Shown one piece after another: positions 35,701 to 47,531 of a stretch of DNA of 64,000 nt. Within the stretch, counting starts at the first letter, position 1. The number at the start of each line of letters is the position of its first letter. The DNA is taken from positions 2,168,123-2,232,122 of the forward strand of contig CM060172.1 of NCBI GenBank assembly GCA_030549775.1, read 5' to 3'. The notes under the pieces are model-generated. The model was given only the letters and a program-made list of their open reading frames with translations, was not told where the DNA came from and did not search any database. Made by a program: the position numbers and the translations under genes. The DNA is from Tamarix chinensis. Lineage: Eukaryota; Streptophyta; Magnoliopsida; Caryophyllales; Tamaricaceae.

Positions 35701-37321
35701 AAAGAGTGTAAAACATGGATTATTGATGCATATGGGAAACAAATTGGGTCATGCTTATATACCGGTGGTTTTAGGGCTGTTACCACTAAATTAAAACAAT
35801 AGAAGGAGATGAAGAAAAGAAAAGAAATATGATCAATAGGTGATCATATACTCAAAATCACCATTTAAGGTACTCAACTTTAGGAATAGAGAAGGTAAGA
35901 TTGGAGGATAATATTTAATCACACTCTTCACTTAAGTTTGAAGGTTCATCTCAAGCAATAAAATCGCGGTCGCGATTGCGGTTGCGGTAGCGGTGTCACG
36001 GTATCGGAGCGTCGCAAACGATATTTTATATGCCGCAGTTGTCGCGGCGTGATTTTTTATTCTTTTTTCACAATAAATATTAGCAAATACTAGTTAATAT
36101 TGACAAATATTGGTAGAATATCGGTCGATAACTGATATATCGCCGATAAATATGTGAAATTCTAAATCCGTCGCGTATCGGCTAAACCAAAATCCGATAT
36201 ATATCGGCCGATATTGCGTATCGGGACCGATATTTAATTGTATGGTTCATCTCACCAAAAAGGAGGAAACTATATGCCATCAAATCTAATTTTTCAAATG
36301 ATCCCAACACTTATAGGAGTGCATTAGGTTTCATGTAGTTACAAACTAACTTAAACATTATAACGACTGATATGGTTAACATCAAACTAGTAGTTACATA
36401 AGGAGATTAACTTAGCTAGTTTAATTTTAACATAAAATAAATTAGTCATCAACTTTCTGGGCTGTCAAATTCATCCAAATCAGCCCCCCAATGCCCCTTA
36501 CATCTGATCTTGAGTTTCCTTATAAATTAAAGTGAAAAAAAACCTAGCTAGGACATCATTTGACTGGGAAAAAGTAATCCTAAAGCCGAAGTAGCTACTG
36601 TAAAGGCAGGTTTAAGTGCAATAATGTCTGAATGAAGCTTGATTGCTGAATCAAATCAGATTGTTTTCTCTGTCCTGATTTTGACCCATGCTGCCTCTGG
36701 ATACTCTACACCTGCTTTGGGAGTGTTTTACAAGTAAATAAGCTAAGCTAAACTAAGGTAAAAACATCATTAAAAAACAAAAGCAAAGGTTAAAGTAAAG
36801 GAGCATCAGTACTTTGTTGCAATGGTGAAAGTACAATCATGATTTTAGAGTTTACTTTTTCTTCTAAAATCATAATAAAGTTTACTCTTTCTTCCATAAT
36901 CACTGCGGCCCAGTACTTCTTGTCTTGTCTTCACCCCTTTATTTCTGTGTCCTAAATACTCTAAAAGCTGAATAAAAAGTGTTGGCAGCTTCTGTTTGTT
37001 GCTGCAGGACCTGTGGTCACTTGTGGCTACTGCTGCTGCTGTCTTTCAACCTTTTGGCTAAAAATGAGCCAATGTTTGAGCCATTTTATAGGCTACCTAA
37101 GGTTGGTGGCTGGATTGAGGCTTGCATAGCTCTTCATGGCTTGATAAATCAACCTATTAATTCTAAATAAGAAAGATTTTATGATCTTCAAACTTAGGAA
37201 CATTAATGATCAAAAGTTATCAAATTCTTTTGTTGACCTTGATGTGTGGCTAGGACTGCAATCAATTTATTATAATTTTTTTATAATAAAAATTAAAATA
37301 AAGGTAGATACTCCCACATCA
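35700..37321 (-). mobile_element. LTR-like repeat, family 2, copy C, with nested MITE
   Basis: On the minus strand it begins TGATGTGGGAGTATCTACC at 37321 and matches 7914-8800 inverted and 3386-4508 direct. The unbroken stretch at 35728-35750 is the empty counterpart of the family 1 insertion site at 13-17 and 3381-3385. A MITE (35952-36244) sits inside it. The + ORF 36979-37170 is part of the repeat, not a gene. The left end is uncertain. Confidence 0.65.
35952..36244 (-). mobile_element. hAT-like MITE, copy 2, exact 8-bp target duplication
   Basis: A 293-bp element starts CAAGCAATAAAATCGCGG and ends GATATTTAATTGTATG, flanked by GTTCATCT at 35944-35951 and 36245-36252. It is inverted relative to copies 1 and 3. 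One end is a CpG-rich run (TCGCGGTCGCG), and ATATATCGGCCGATATTGCG lies near the other. Confidence 0.9.
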
Positions 37322-37778
37322 ATTGCTTCCTAAGTGTTCGTTTAGAGGTCATGAGCTTGACCCTTAAAGGTTCATTTGTTTGTAGACCTTAAAGTCTTCA
37401 AATGTATAGACCTTACGTATATAGAATGACCTTTACCACCTAGAACAAAGCTTATTTGGAAAGAGTTTAAGACAAGAGTTGAATAAAAGCATCAAATCCT
37501 TTTCTTGTAACTCTTTTCCGGTGAATGTTTATCATGCCATCTTTTAGTTTTGTCCTTATATATTCAGGCACTTTCATAAGCATCCAATCTCAACTCATCA
37601 AGTTCGTTTAGTTTAAGCTTTCTTTGTCCTCCTACGGTCTCCAATTCATAAGTAATCTTCTTTATTGCCCAAAAAGTCTTGTGTTTGTTAAGAACAACCC
37701 ACAACTAACACCTATCATAGAGAAAGAATGTGAAAGTCAGAAGTGGCCAAGGCATTACGAGGAGAAGAGAGGATGGTG

Positions 37779-38056
37779 TGATAAATGATGAAGAAGATAA
37801 TCATCCGTTTGAGGTCCTAACACCTCCCTTTCCTAGCTGATTTATTCCCTATCTCTTACTTCTCTTTTCCTGTTCATACAAACCAATAAGGACCCTTCAC
37901 TCTAGCCTAATGGAAAAAGTAAATTAACAATGAAATAACTACTAGTACCTAATAACAAATTTATCCTCTGTATAATTGTGCTTACATGTGCACCCCTATA
38001 CCAATGGCTCAAGCCTTACATTTCCTCACATATATGTACTTGACAAGGGCCTATCA
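37779..38056 (-). mobile_element. Gypsy LTR, related to the 18.6-kb element
   Basis: This 278-bp segment starts TGATAAATGATG and ends GGGCCTATCA. The adjoining TTTCACCTTGCCCTCAAGGTG (38073-38093) matches TTTCACCTTGTCATCAAGGTG next to the 18.6-kb LTR, so it marks the 3' internal end of a minus-strand gypsy element. No further coding relic is clear. Confidence 0.6.
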
Positions 38057-38093
38057 ATATTGCCACCTGAGAGTTTCACCTTGCCCTCAAGGT

Positions 38094-38714
38094 GAAGATG
38101 TGGAATAAATTGAGCTTGAGTCATGTTGAATCTATCAAGAGACTCCCAAATGTACCAGTGTGAAACTAGAGAACTTGTTCACTCCTAAATATGTGAGAGT
38201 TAAACTAGAGAACTAGTTAATAGTTACATGGTGTAGAGACTCTCTAAATTGGTGTCAATTGTAAACGCCTTCATCCAATTGCACATGTGAATGACCAAGA
38301 ACTCCTAACCTTCCAAAAACTAAAGTTGTCTTCTTTTTTTTTCCCTACCCAGCAATCTTTATCAACACTAGCATGGTAAAGCAATTGGTGACATTCAACA
38401 CATATTACCTAAAGAATTCGTATAGTGTCCTTACTGCATACTCTTTGATCACCACATTGTTAGTCCCACTTGATAGCAATTACTTCATAATCAAGAAGCA
38501 TGAACTTTGGTCCTAAATCTAACCATGCCTTTACCCTCATGATAACATGAACGTGCTTGTAATAGTCGTAGACATCACCAACCCTAACATCATACCTTGG
38601 ATAAAACCAAATCAAAGATCTACCCATATGATAACATGTCTAAAAGATTTTAGCACTCTCAAAATACCAGTTCATGTCCTTATATAAAACTAATTCTATC
38701 TTACACATATTTTA
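38094..38714. other. Unassigned intron sequence
   Basis: The left part may continue gypsy internal sequence. Two copies of GAACTAGTT/GAACTTGTT with surrounding AAACTAGAG (38163-38220) form a short local repeat. Nothing else was recognised. Confidence 0.35.
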
Positions 38715-39035
38715 CCAACCCTAAATTTTGAACTAGAAAATTTTATTTTGAAAATAATGCAGAAGCGTGATAAAAATAAAATTGAAGAATGTTATCGCTA
38801 CATCAATTATGGGAGAGGTGAGATTATCACCTAAAACATATTTGATGTAAGTCAAAATGGAACAAAGAACAAATAACAAAGGGATGCATGCTCTAACAAG
38901 ACAATAGCAATGATAATAAGGATGAGAATAATATAGATAGGAGAGAAATCACAAAATACAAATATGGAACCAAAGCTAAGTGTTTAAATAATTGGAAAGA
39001 ACAAAACAAATCCCAACACAATGGACAAATGATTT
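38715..39035 (-). mobile_element. Family 1 gypsy LTR end fragment
   Basis: It matches 27-330 and 59565-59880: TTTTGAACTAGAAAATTTTA, GAAG.GT..TAAAAA.AAAA, CTACATCAATTATG..AGA and AATAATATAGATAG..GAGA. It is cut off after AATGGACAAATGA. Confidence 0.65.
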
Positions 39036-39074
39036 TCTTGTGGTTTGCTTGTCTGTTTATGGCATTATTTCAAG

Positions 39075-39700
39075 GCAAGCATAAAAAAGGCCTTTGAGAT
39101 ATCTTATTTTGGTTTTTCTAACCACTTTCTTGGTCTTAAAGTGAAGTAGATAGTAGAGGGAATTTTTATCACCAAAAATGACGTGCAGTAGATCTAGTAA
39201 GTAGGTTCAATATAGCTAATTGTAAGATAGGATTATGAACTTATGTCAAGATGATTGATTTGGTAATGTTAATGGGAAGTATTACAGAAGTTTGGTTGGT
39301 GGACTAATTTATCTCACACAAGACCAAGCTTATGTTTTTGTGTGAGTGTGAACTCCATATCTATTCATAATCCAAGCAGGCTTCATTGGGGAGCTGCAAA
39401 GATGATACTAAGGTGTGTCGCAGTGACTTGCAATCTTGGGATTAGGTATGGCAAGAGCAATTGTTTCAAGCTAAAAGGATACTTAGGGCAATGAGTGTAT
39501 AGGTTTTGTGGATGACAAGAAAACTGTTTCAAGGTACACTTTTTATTTTGGAAGTGATATTGTTTGATGGTGTTCAATGAAATAAGAAACAGATAGATTT
39601 GCAAAGCATATGTAAGGTTGGCATGGATGTAATATTTTGAAATTGGAAAGGAAGTCTCTTGTTAATCTAGTAGTGCATCAAGTTGCCAACAACCCTACGT
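39075..39700 (+). pseudogene. Copia RT/RNase H fragment
   Basis: On the + strand it reads FEISYFGFSNHFLGLKVK, then EGIFITKNDVQ, LSHTRPSLCFCVSVNS and, across frameshifts, SNCFKL..YSD.DYAG.MDD.K and TLFILEVILFDGVQ.NK. This is the copia segment from LGLEV to the S.KQ..VALSS region. It shares the host gene's orientation. Confidence 0.8.
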
Positions 39701-39709
39701 ATGGACATC

Positions 39710-40620
39710 TAAAGTATTCTAGCTAGATTTTGGTATAGAACTTAGGAGAATGAGAAACAGATACATTGGATGAGTTGGAAGCACCTTTTTAAACCCAAGA
39801 ACAAGGGACATAGTAGTTATTGGTAGCTTACCTTATTCAATTGAAGTGCGGAGGATTATGCATGACCCCATTCAGTTATTAATCGTGTTTGGTGCGCTAG
39901 GTATTTTCCCCATGGCTTTATTATGGAAGCTAGCCTAGGCTACAACCCTAGCTATACATGTATGAATGTTAGGGAGGCTAGGTGGGTAGTTAAAGAAGGC
40001 TTGTATTGGATAGTTCGAACATAAAACTTAGATCATATAATGGAGTGTTAAGTGGATTCTAAGACTTGATTCCCTCAATGTTGGTTATGATACAAAAATG
40101 GTTGTTGAGGAGTTGGATGATGATGGATATAGTTGGTATGTTAGAAATTTTGATCAAATGTTTTTCACCATGTGATTCCTTGTTGATCTACAATATTTCA
40201 TCTTCAAATAGGAAAGCTTGGTTTTACTCCTCAAATCGGGTCTATTTTGTTTCGATTGCTTCATGCTATCTCCATGGGTGTGGCTAGAGGATGTGGGAAC
40301 AAGAAGTGATGATGGAGGTGGAGCTTACAAACAGGTGTGATGTGCAGATACTTTTCCATGAGTAAGGTATTTCGTGTGGGGTGTTTGCAATGATATTCTA
40401 TGCACGACAATGAAGAGGAAGATTGAGGATGTGCACCATGTTTTTGGTCTTATAGAGATGATCATACACACCATAAAAGACTACTCTGCTGCTTGTTCAC
40501 CCTAGAAGTTTAAGGATGTGGTACCAAGAGTAAATGGATTGTGTTTCTTTGCCAAGGAAATGTGGAAAATATTGCATTGAGGCTAATCTTTGCCTAGGCC
40601 ATTTGGTGATGCTGGTGTCA
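39710..40620 (+). pseudogene. LINE C-terminal fragment
   Basis: On the + strand: FWYRT.ENEKQIHWMSWKHL, FKPKNKG, then PHGFIMEASLGYNPSYTCMN and REARWVVKEGLYW, followed at 40066-40287 by FSPCDSLLIYNISSSN and KAWFYSSNRV. These follow the LINE C-terminus (W..L..PK..GG, RARYFP, SPSYTW.S, I..GLRW). Stops break it. Confidence 0.75.
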
Positions 40621-40646
40621 GAAGCAATGTACATTTGCTTAGATGT

Positions 40647-41322
40647 TGTTGCCTTTTCACTCTCCAATATTGACAGGAAGTTGAGTTGTGGTTCATTTTT
40701 AATATCCTCACCTTTGATGCATTGTTTGAGCTAAATTGTTTGGGCAGTTTTGTAATGGTACCGGGATGAGCTTTGTTTGCCATACGTGTGCATCTGCCGC
40801 TTGCCCATTTAGTCTAAGCTAAGCGAGGGCGTGGTGCGATGTTTGATGCAAATCCCTTTCTTTTTTACATTTTTTTTGAATGTTTCTTTTGTTCCAATTC
40901 TTTCTCCACGTTATTTGATCACTTTCAAATGTTCTCACAGGTAGCTAGACTTCAAGAGTGCAAGTTTGGATTTTCTCCTGATTCTTCTCATGTTTTTCTA
41001 TTAAAAAGAGCACTAGAATGGGAGATGTTTGGATTTTACTATATCTTCCTAACACTCTCTTTGTTTACTACGATTGAAATTTTGGGCAAATATTTTTGCA
41101 ATTTCAGTCTTCTCATTCTTAAGTGCACTATAATGGGAGGTGTTTTGTTAATCTTAGGGCGAGATGGCATTAGGATTGCATTTAGTTTCGGTTGAATTAT
41201 CTCTTAAAGATAGCGAACTCATGTGCGATACAACAAATTATGTTTGATAAGAGTTGTCTTCATCTCTAATTTGATTTCTTCTGTTTCTATTTGCCAACAC
41301 ATATCTAAATTTTAATCCATCA
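40647..41322 (+). repeat. Copia 5' LTR
   Basis: It begins TGTTGCCTTTTCACT and ends AATCCATCA. It aligns along its whole length with 46124-46811 (TAATGGYACCGGG, TGATGCARATCCCTTTC, GATGAATTCTGTTTGATAAG-like blocks), with perhaps 20-25 percent divergence by eye, so the insertion is old. Similarity reaches about 24 bp further left, so the start may be earlier. The + ORF 40839-41195 lies within the LTR and is not a gene. Confidence 0.7.
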
Positions 41323-41822
41323 TTCTGAAGTGATAACTAGAAGATATAGATACTACTTCTGGGTTTCAATTTTCTATTTTGTTGTTTTGTTGTTGTTTGG
41401 ATTTAATTGAATCTTGTACTGCTTCGTTTGTTTGGTGCCGATTTCTTCTTGTGATTACGTATTATGTTCTGCCTATTTATTTTGTTTGTCGTTATTCAAA
41501 ATTATTTAATACAGTATTGTTCCATCTTGATTGAAGTTGCAGTGGACTACTAGCTTCGGATTTTTGCACAATTTGGGAAACTTGCTAGTTGTTTGGATCT
41601 GCTAGTTTCGTTGGTGTATTTAGTGTTGCTTTGTTTGCTATTGCTGCACACTAGGTGTTTGAAAAATTGTTTGCTTTGTGTGTATGTATGTGTACTTTTT
41701 TTTTCGTGATTTTCATGCTACAGTGCTATTGGTCTCAAAATATCTGGATTCACTACTTGACATAGTATGGTTGTGGCTGCTAGAATTTACTTTAATTGCT
41801 CTTTGTTGTTGAAAATTAGTGT

Positions 41823-44800
41823 CGTAGTTTCTACTATAGCTTCCTCAATTCCAAAGGTACTTTATGACATGTCAAAAACAGAACATCTAGACAGTGCTAA
41901 TTATTGTAGGTGGTCCTAAAAGCTGATGTTGATGTTTGAGGCATTGGAGGTTAATTATATCTTGCTCACGGACCCACCATCTGAAAAGGAAGCTAATCCT
42001 ACTACTCTTATTGTCACTCTAGCACTTCCTACTACTAAGAATGATGAGGTAGCTGCAAAGAGAAGTATGATAGGTACAATAAGACGATTTGAGGTCACTT
42101 GTTGTCTTACATGAGCAACCAGTTGTTTAATTTGTTCTTTGAGTTGTCATCTTCGAAAGAAATCTGGGACACTTTGAAGAGTTGTTATGGTTCAGATGAA
42201 ACCAAGAAAAAAAATATGTGGTAGGCAACTTGATGAGATTTCAAATGGTTGACAAAAAGCCAACCATGGAGTAGGTTCATAATGTTTCGAGTGAAAGCAT
42301 GAAGATTTGTGAGAACTTTCAAGCTAATGATTTGCTGGAGAAATTCCCTCCCTCTTGGATTGATTACCAAAACTATCTAAATCACAAGAAGTGAGATCTG
42401 ACTTTGTCAGAGCTAATTAGTTATATGAGAACAAATGAGGTAAATTGTTTGAAAGACAATTGCATCTCCTATGCTTCTGGATCTATTACCACAAATTTGA
42501 TATGTGCTGTAGAGATTACAAATTCAAGGGAAAAGGGAAGAAGTCCTAGAAGAAAGGCAAGCTAAAGAATCAGTTTAATTTCAAGAAAGGTGACAAGATT
42601 TAAAAGAAAAATGTAACTTGTTATGTCAGGTTATAACATCTATCAAGGCAACGAGAGATTGACCCCTCATAACCAGACATGAAAAGTTACTACACCTCTA
42701 ACTCCAAAAGCTAATGTTGCGATTGAGGAGGTTATAGTTGTTGTGATGGTGTAAGCAAATCTAGTTGACAACAAGATATATTAGATTTTGGACATCGGGG
42801 CTTCCAAGTATCAATGTGCCAACAAAGATCTTTTCCATTAGTTTGAAGATGATACTGATGGAGAATGTCTTGATGGGCATCTCAGTCACTGCTAAAGCTC
42901 TAGGCAAAGGAAAATTTCTTCTGAAACTCATTTCTAACAAATCTTTATCTTTGAGTGATTTTTTGTATATGTTTCCTTGCGTAGGAACCTAGGTTTAGGT
43001 AGTTTGTTTATTAGAGCTAGAATAAAATTGGTTTTTGAGGTTGATAAGGTTGTGCTGACCAATAATGGGATATGTATGGGAAAGGGGTACATAGTCGATG
43101 ATCTCTTTACTTTGAATACTATTTCAGTTAATGAAAATTCTTCTATTTCTACTTATAATGTCGAGTCTATTTCTTTATGGTATGGTAGGCTAGAGCATGT
43201 GAATGTGGATTCCATTGATAAACTAAAACATATAAACTTGAATAATGTGTTAGAAACTAATGATTATGAGAAGTGTCATGTTTGTATGGAAGTTAAATTT
43301 GGTAAAAAAAAGCCTTTTAAACTTGTTACTAATAGATTATCTGATTTACTCGATTGGATTCATACCGACTTAGTTGATTATAAGAACACCATGAGTAGAG
43401 GTGGCAAATGGTATTATGTGACATTTATAGATGATTATTCTAGGAATATCAAAGTTTACCTCTTAGATTTAAAGATGAAACTAAAGACATGTTCTTAAAA
43501 TATAAGGCATAGGAAGAAAATCAATTGAATTATAAAATAAAGCGACTTAGTTCTAATAGAGGTGGTGAATGTAGAACTAGTTTCTTAGAGGATTTTTGTA
43601 ATAGTTATGATATTGTGCATGAGACCAGTGACTCTTATACCCCTCAATAAAATTGGGTTGGTGAAAAGAAAGATAGAATTTTAAAAGAAATGACAATTCT
43701 ATGATGCTGAATTATGGTATGTCTGACCAAATGTGAGGGAAAGCTGTATTGTCTACCTATTTATTCCAATAGAGTCCCTCATAAAAAGCAAGATTAAATA
43801 GCCTATAAATTATGGAAAGGTTTTGAGCCTAACTTAAAATTTCTAATAGTGTGGGAGTGTCTGACTTGGATTGGATTACCTAATTTCAGAAGAACTAGTG
43901 TAGGAATAAAAACTATTGATGGTACATTTATTGATTATGTTCAAAACGGTATTGCTCATAAATTATTGTATTTAAGTGAGAATTCTATTAGTGAATCTAG
44001 AAATGCATAATTTATTGAGAATGTGTTTTCCATCAAATAGAATACTTGTGATATTACTAGTTTTTCTAATGTTTGTTTTGTGTCTTTGCCTATACCTTGC
44101 GATTCTTATGTTCATTCCAAAATTTTTGAACATGAATGTGTGATTATATGTCTATATGCTAGCAATATGTTAATTCTTGGCATTAATGTGATTATGGTCA
44201 ATGAGACCAAATCTTTTCTTTTTATTTTGATGTGAAAATTTAGGAGAAATTGTTGTGACTCTTGGTGTTGAAATGAGAAAAACTGAGAATGAATTTTCCT
44301 TGTGTTAGTCACATTATATTGAAAATATTTCCAAAAAAAATTGATTTTTTGTGGTAGTCTGCTAAGCAGACATGTATAGTTTACTCCACTATGGAGTTGG
44401 AGATTAATCCCCTTAAGTTGGTCAAGAAGCAGAATGATTGAGGAACATATCGGCAGATGTGTCTTTGTGAAGAAAACTGTGTGCTAGTTTTCTTATATTG
44501 TTATTCACGGATAGTTATCAATGTTGCCAAGAACAATGTATATAACGGTAAGAGGAGACACATCCATGTAAGACATAATTATGTGAGAGAGATTTTGAGG
44601 AACAGTGTAATCTTCTTTGAGTTTTTTAGATCAAAGAAAAATCTAGTAGATCCTCTTACATAGGGTCTAACGAGGAGATGCATCCTCAAGTCGTCGAGAG
44701 GAATGGGGCTTAAGCCTTTGAGTTGAAAATAGTATGGTGGACACCACTCGTAGTCAAGCGAAGTGATATGATTACTTTGTTGCACTACATTCCCCAAGTA
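41823..44800 (+). pseudogene. Copia polyprotein with RT deleted
   Basis: On the + strand: gag LMLMFEALEVNYILLTDPPS (41926), FELSSSKEIWDTLKSCYGSD (42135) and MRFQMVDKKPTMEQ.H; protease region ILDIGASKYQCANKDLFH (D.G for D(S/T)G); then an open frame 42977-43498 with the pre-integrase LWYGRLEHVNVDSIDKLKHI, CHVCMEVKFGKKKPFK and integrase HTDLVDYKNTMSRGGKWYYV, TFIDDYSR. After the S.RGGEY..SFLE segment and KLWKG near 43810 the RT is essentially missing. Sequence resumes at the RNase H end (NNVYNGKRRHIHVRHNYVRE, KKNLVDPLT). The element cannot be autonomous. Confidence 0.88.
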
Positions 44801-44991
44801 AAGATGGTAAATATTATATAATAAAGCTTTACACATACATAGGGCATATCTTGGGGGGCAAAAATATTGGGTTTAATAGGCCTACCACAACCGGTAAGGT
44901 TTTTGGTAGCACCTTTAACCAACCATCAGTTGCAAACTGAGCTACCAAAAGATTAAAGATGTACATCAGTCCCTATCCAGTATAGCGCACT

Positions 44992-45310
44992 CATACAATG
45001 AAATATCGGTACCGCAATTGCTTATCAGCCGCAATTTTGCAGTTTTTGGGTCATCCGCGACACGAAATTCTGAAATTGCGGCCGTTTCAGAAAATTACAT
45101 ATTTATCGCTGCAATATCGGCGAAATTTCAGATATCGGCCGATATTAGCCGATGTTTACCTATATTAGCCGGTATTTGTTGTGAAAAGAATTAAAAAAAT
45201 CATGCCGCAACAACCGCGACATATAAATATCATTTGTGACACCCTGATACCGCGACGCGACGCCGCGACCGCAACCGCAATCGCGACCGTAACCGTAGGT
45301 TTATTGCTTG
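44992..45310 (+). mobile_element. hAT-like MITE, copy 3, exact 8-bp target duplication
   Basis: A 319-bp element starts CATACAATGAAATATCGG and ends GGTTTATTGCTTG between AGCGCACT at 44984-44991 and 45311-45318. It is the longest and most CpG-rich copy: its right end has GCGACGCGACGCCGCGACCG-type runs of a CGCAACCG unit. It sits in the 3' region of the copia element and is younger than it. Confidence 0.9.
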
Positions 45311-45329
45311 AGCGCACTATACATATAAT

Positions 45330-45560
45330 GTTGGACTCGTACAATTAGCCCCCCTAGGTCAAAATCCTTAGCATCAAAAGCTAAACCATTGCGGGTTTTC
45401 CAGACGAGATAAACCAGGGCTGCCAGAGCCAGAGAGCGAGCTCTAAGATTTCTATTCTTACCAAATCTCTGCCTAAAGAGAATTCGAACAACACTGTAAA
45501 AATTGGTGGATCCCTTGTTAGTGCCAAGCCAAGATCTGATACGTTCTCATATGTTGCGCT
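45330..45560 (-). pseudogene. LINE C-terminal fragment
   Basis: On the minus strand it reads RSWLGTNKGSTNFYSVVRIL, FRQRFGKNRNLRARSLALAA, then LVYLVWKTRN. The A.L.Y..WK.RN ending is typical of LINE C-termini. The neighbouring 64-codon ORF is another frame of the same stretch. Confidence 0.6.
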
Positions 45561-45589
45561 ACATTCCCATTCCAATGGTATGTGGTAGT

Positions 45590-46123
45590 GTTTTTACTAT
45601 AAGTTGAGCTTGTTCTCTTAATGAGTTTATAGCCCTATTCTTGGGCGGTTCTAGTGAGATAAACTTAATAAACTTACTGTTTGATATATATGAAGTTGAG
45701 TATTTTTATGCTCTTAATAAATCCATAGCTTTGTATGGTGGTGCTTGAGAGATGTATCTAATGGATTCACCTAAGTAAGTGTGAAGGTGGACCGCCTTCT
45801 ATGAAAGACTAATGTTATCTTTTTAGAGTATTGATGAGTACCCAAGATGTATGTATGCATGGCCATTAAACGCGCTGGTTATATTATTGCTAAATTTGCA
45901 TATTTTAAGATACGACATGTATTGTGGGATCTCAATTGAAGTCTGGGAACTTTAAGATTTATTCACTCCCTAGACATGTTTGTTGTCTTACATACCTACA
46001 TATTAATTTAATCTTCGTAACGTTGATACTTTGGTGTTATTCCTTCTTTTGTTCAGTTTATTTCTTGTGTTTTTCTTTTTGTTTGCCATTAATGGTACAA
46101 TAATGGTACATTTGCTGAGATAT
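45590..46123 (+). other. Copia 3' untranslated region
   Basis: It lies between the polyprotein remnant and the 3' LTR, with no coding similarity. The + ORF at 46031-46216 straddles the LTR start and is not a gene. Confidence 0.4.
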
Positions 46124-46811
46124 TGTTGCCTTTTCACTATCCTACATCAGTGGGAAGTTAAGATGTGGTTCTTTTTTTATATCCTCACCTTTGATGCGTT
46201 GTTTAGGTTAAATTAATTGTGATTGTTTTATAATGGCACCGGGCTGGGCATTGTTTACCACACGTGCACAACCACCACATGCTCATTCAGTTCGAGCTAG
46301 GTGTGGTGATGTCTTTGATGCAGATCCCTTTCTATTTATGCTTTTAAAATTTTATTTTTTGCTATTGAATGGTTCTTCTATTCCGATTCATTCTCAACAT
46401 TATTTGGTCGTTTTCAAACTTACTCATCCTTTGTTAGTCTTTCGGGAGTGGGAGTAAATTTGATCGGGATTTTCTTGTGTTTCTTCTCATATTTTTCTTT
46501 TTAAAAAGAGCTTTTGTGTTTTGAAATTAACTCTCTTTCGAACACTATTTGTTTACTATGATTGAAATTTTGTGCAATTGTTTCTGCAATTTCAATTCTC
46601 TCATCCTTGAGTGCACTAGAATGAGAGATGTTGTGTTAATATCAATGGTGAGACAGCAGTAGGACTGCATCTCAATCCGGCTGAATTATCGCTTCAAGGC
46701 AGTGAACTCTTGCGCGATACGATGAATTCTGTTTGATAAGAGCTCTCTTCGTCTCTAATTCGATTTCTTCTGTTTTTGTTTGCCAATGTATATGTGAATT
46801 TTTATCCATCA
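46124..46811 (+). repeat. Copia 3' LTR
   Basis: It is the partner of 40647-41322, starting TGTTGCCTTTTCACT and ending TTATCCATCA. No clear 5-bp target duplication is seen. It ends about 620 bp before the last exon of the host gene. Confidence 0.7.
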
Positions 46812-47428
46812 GCCGGAATGAGCGTGTTTTAGTGACTAAGTCAGATCTGGAGAGGAGGTGTGAGATTATATCTCCAAGTCTCCAACTCAGGTGCTACTGG
46901 TTTGAGAAACGAGATGAAGTAGAAAAGAGAGATACAACAAAAATGGCAGCCGTCGGAGGAAGGGTTCTTCAAGCCTAATACCGATGTGGGTTCTAAAGGA
47001 AGAAACCAGTGGTTAGCTGGTATGTGATTCTGAGAGGATCGGGTATGTAGTCATGAATGTAGCAAAAGAGGAATGAATGGAAAAAACTAATTGTTGAGAC
47101 CGATTGTTTATCGGTTGTGGCTAAGCTGAAGAAGTTACGACGATCCTCACAAGCCTGTACTATGTTCTTGACGAGATCAACAAGGTAGCAAAAGATGTGG
47201 AGGTCGTCGCATGGCATCACGTTTGACGTGAATGCGGTAGACTGGAACATTGAGTTTCTATAATTATTTATTTTTTCCCTTTTTGTTTTAGTTGTTTTGG
47301 TCATTATTTGTGAAGGACTTTTATCGTTATTATGTAACATGTTGAAATTCTTTGAAATATTTTCGCTCATTATTTTCAATATTTTATATTCGCCATCTGC
47401 TCTTATTCTTGCGTCGGTTGTTCTGTAG

Positions 47429-47531
47429 CCTGACGTACGGGACAGGGTTTCCCTCAGCAAAAGCTGTCTATGATGGTTTTGGAGACGTGGACCTGACAAT
47501 GCCAAAGTTACGACGGAAGCTATTTTCATAA
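47429..47531 (+). CDS. HAD-superfamily (CbbY-like) protein, last exon with stop
   Basis: The exon starts after the acceptor TTGTTCTGTAG. Its first C completes the AGC codon left open at 28610, about 18.8 kb away, and the frame then runs 33 codons to TAA at 47529-47531. It encodes LTYGTGFPSAKAVYDGFGDV followed by DLTMPKLRRKLFS. The order (serine-leucine-threonine, FPSAKAV.DGFG..DLT..KLR, basic tail) is what I recall for the C-terminus of plant CbbY-like HAD proteins. The match of phase, order and frame with the exon at 28467-28610 is the main evidence that the 18.8-kb transposon nest is an intron. The antisense frame is also open here and is a shadow. Confidence 0.85.

Noticed and set aside
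40839..41195. 118-codon + ORF as a membrane protein
   Set aside because: It lies wholly within a copia LTR that has a partner copy at 46124-46811 in which the frame is not kept.
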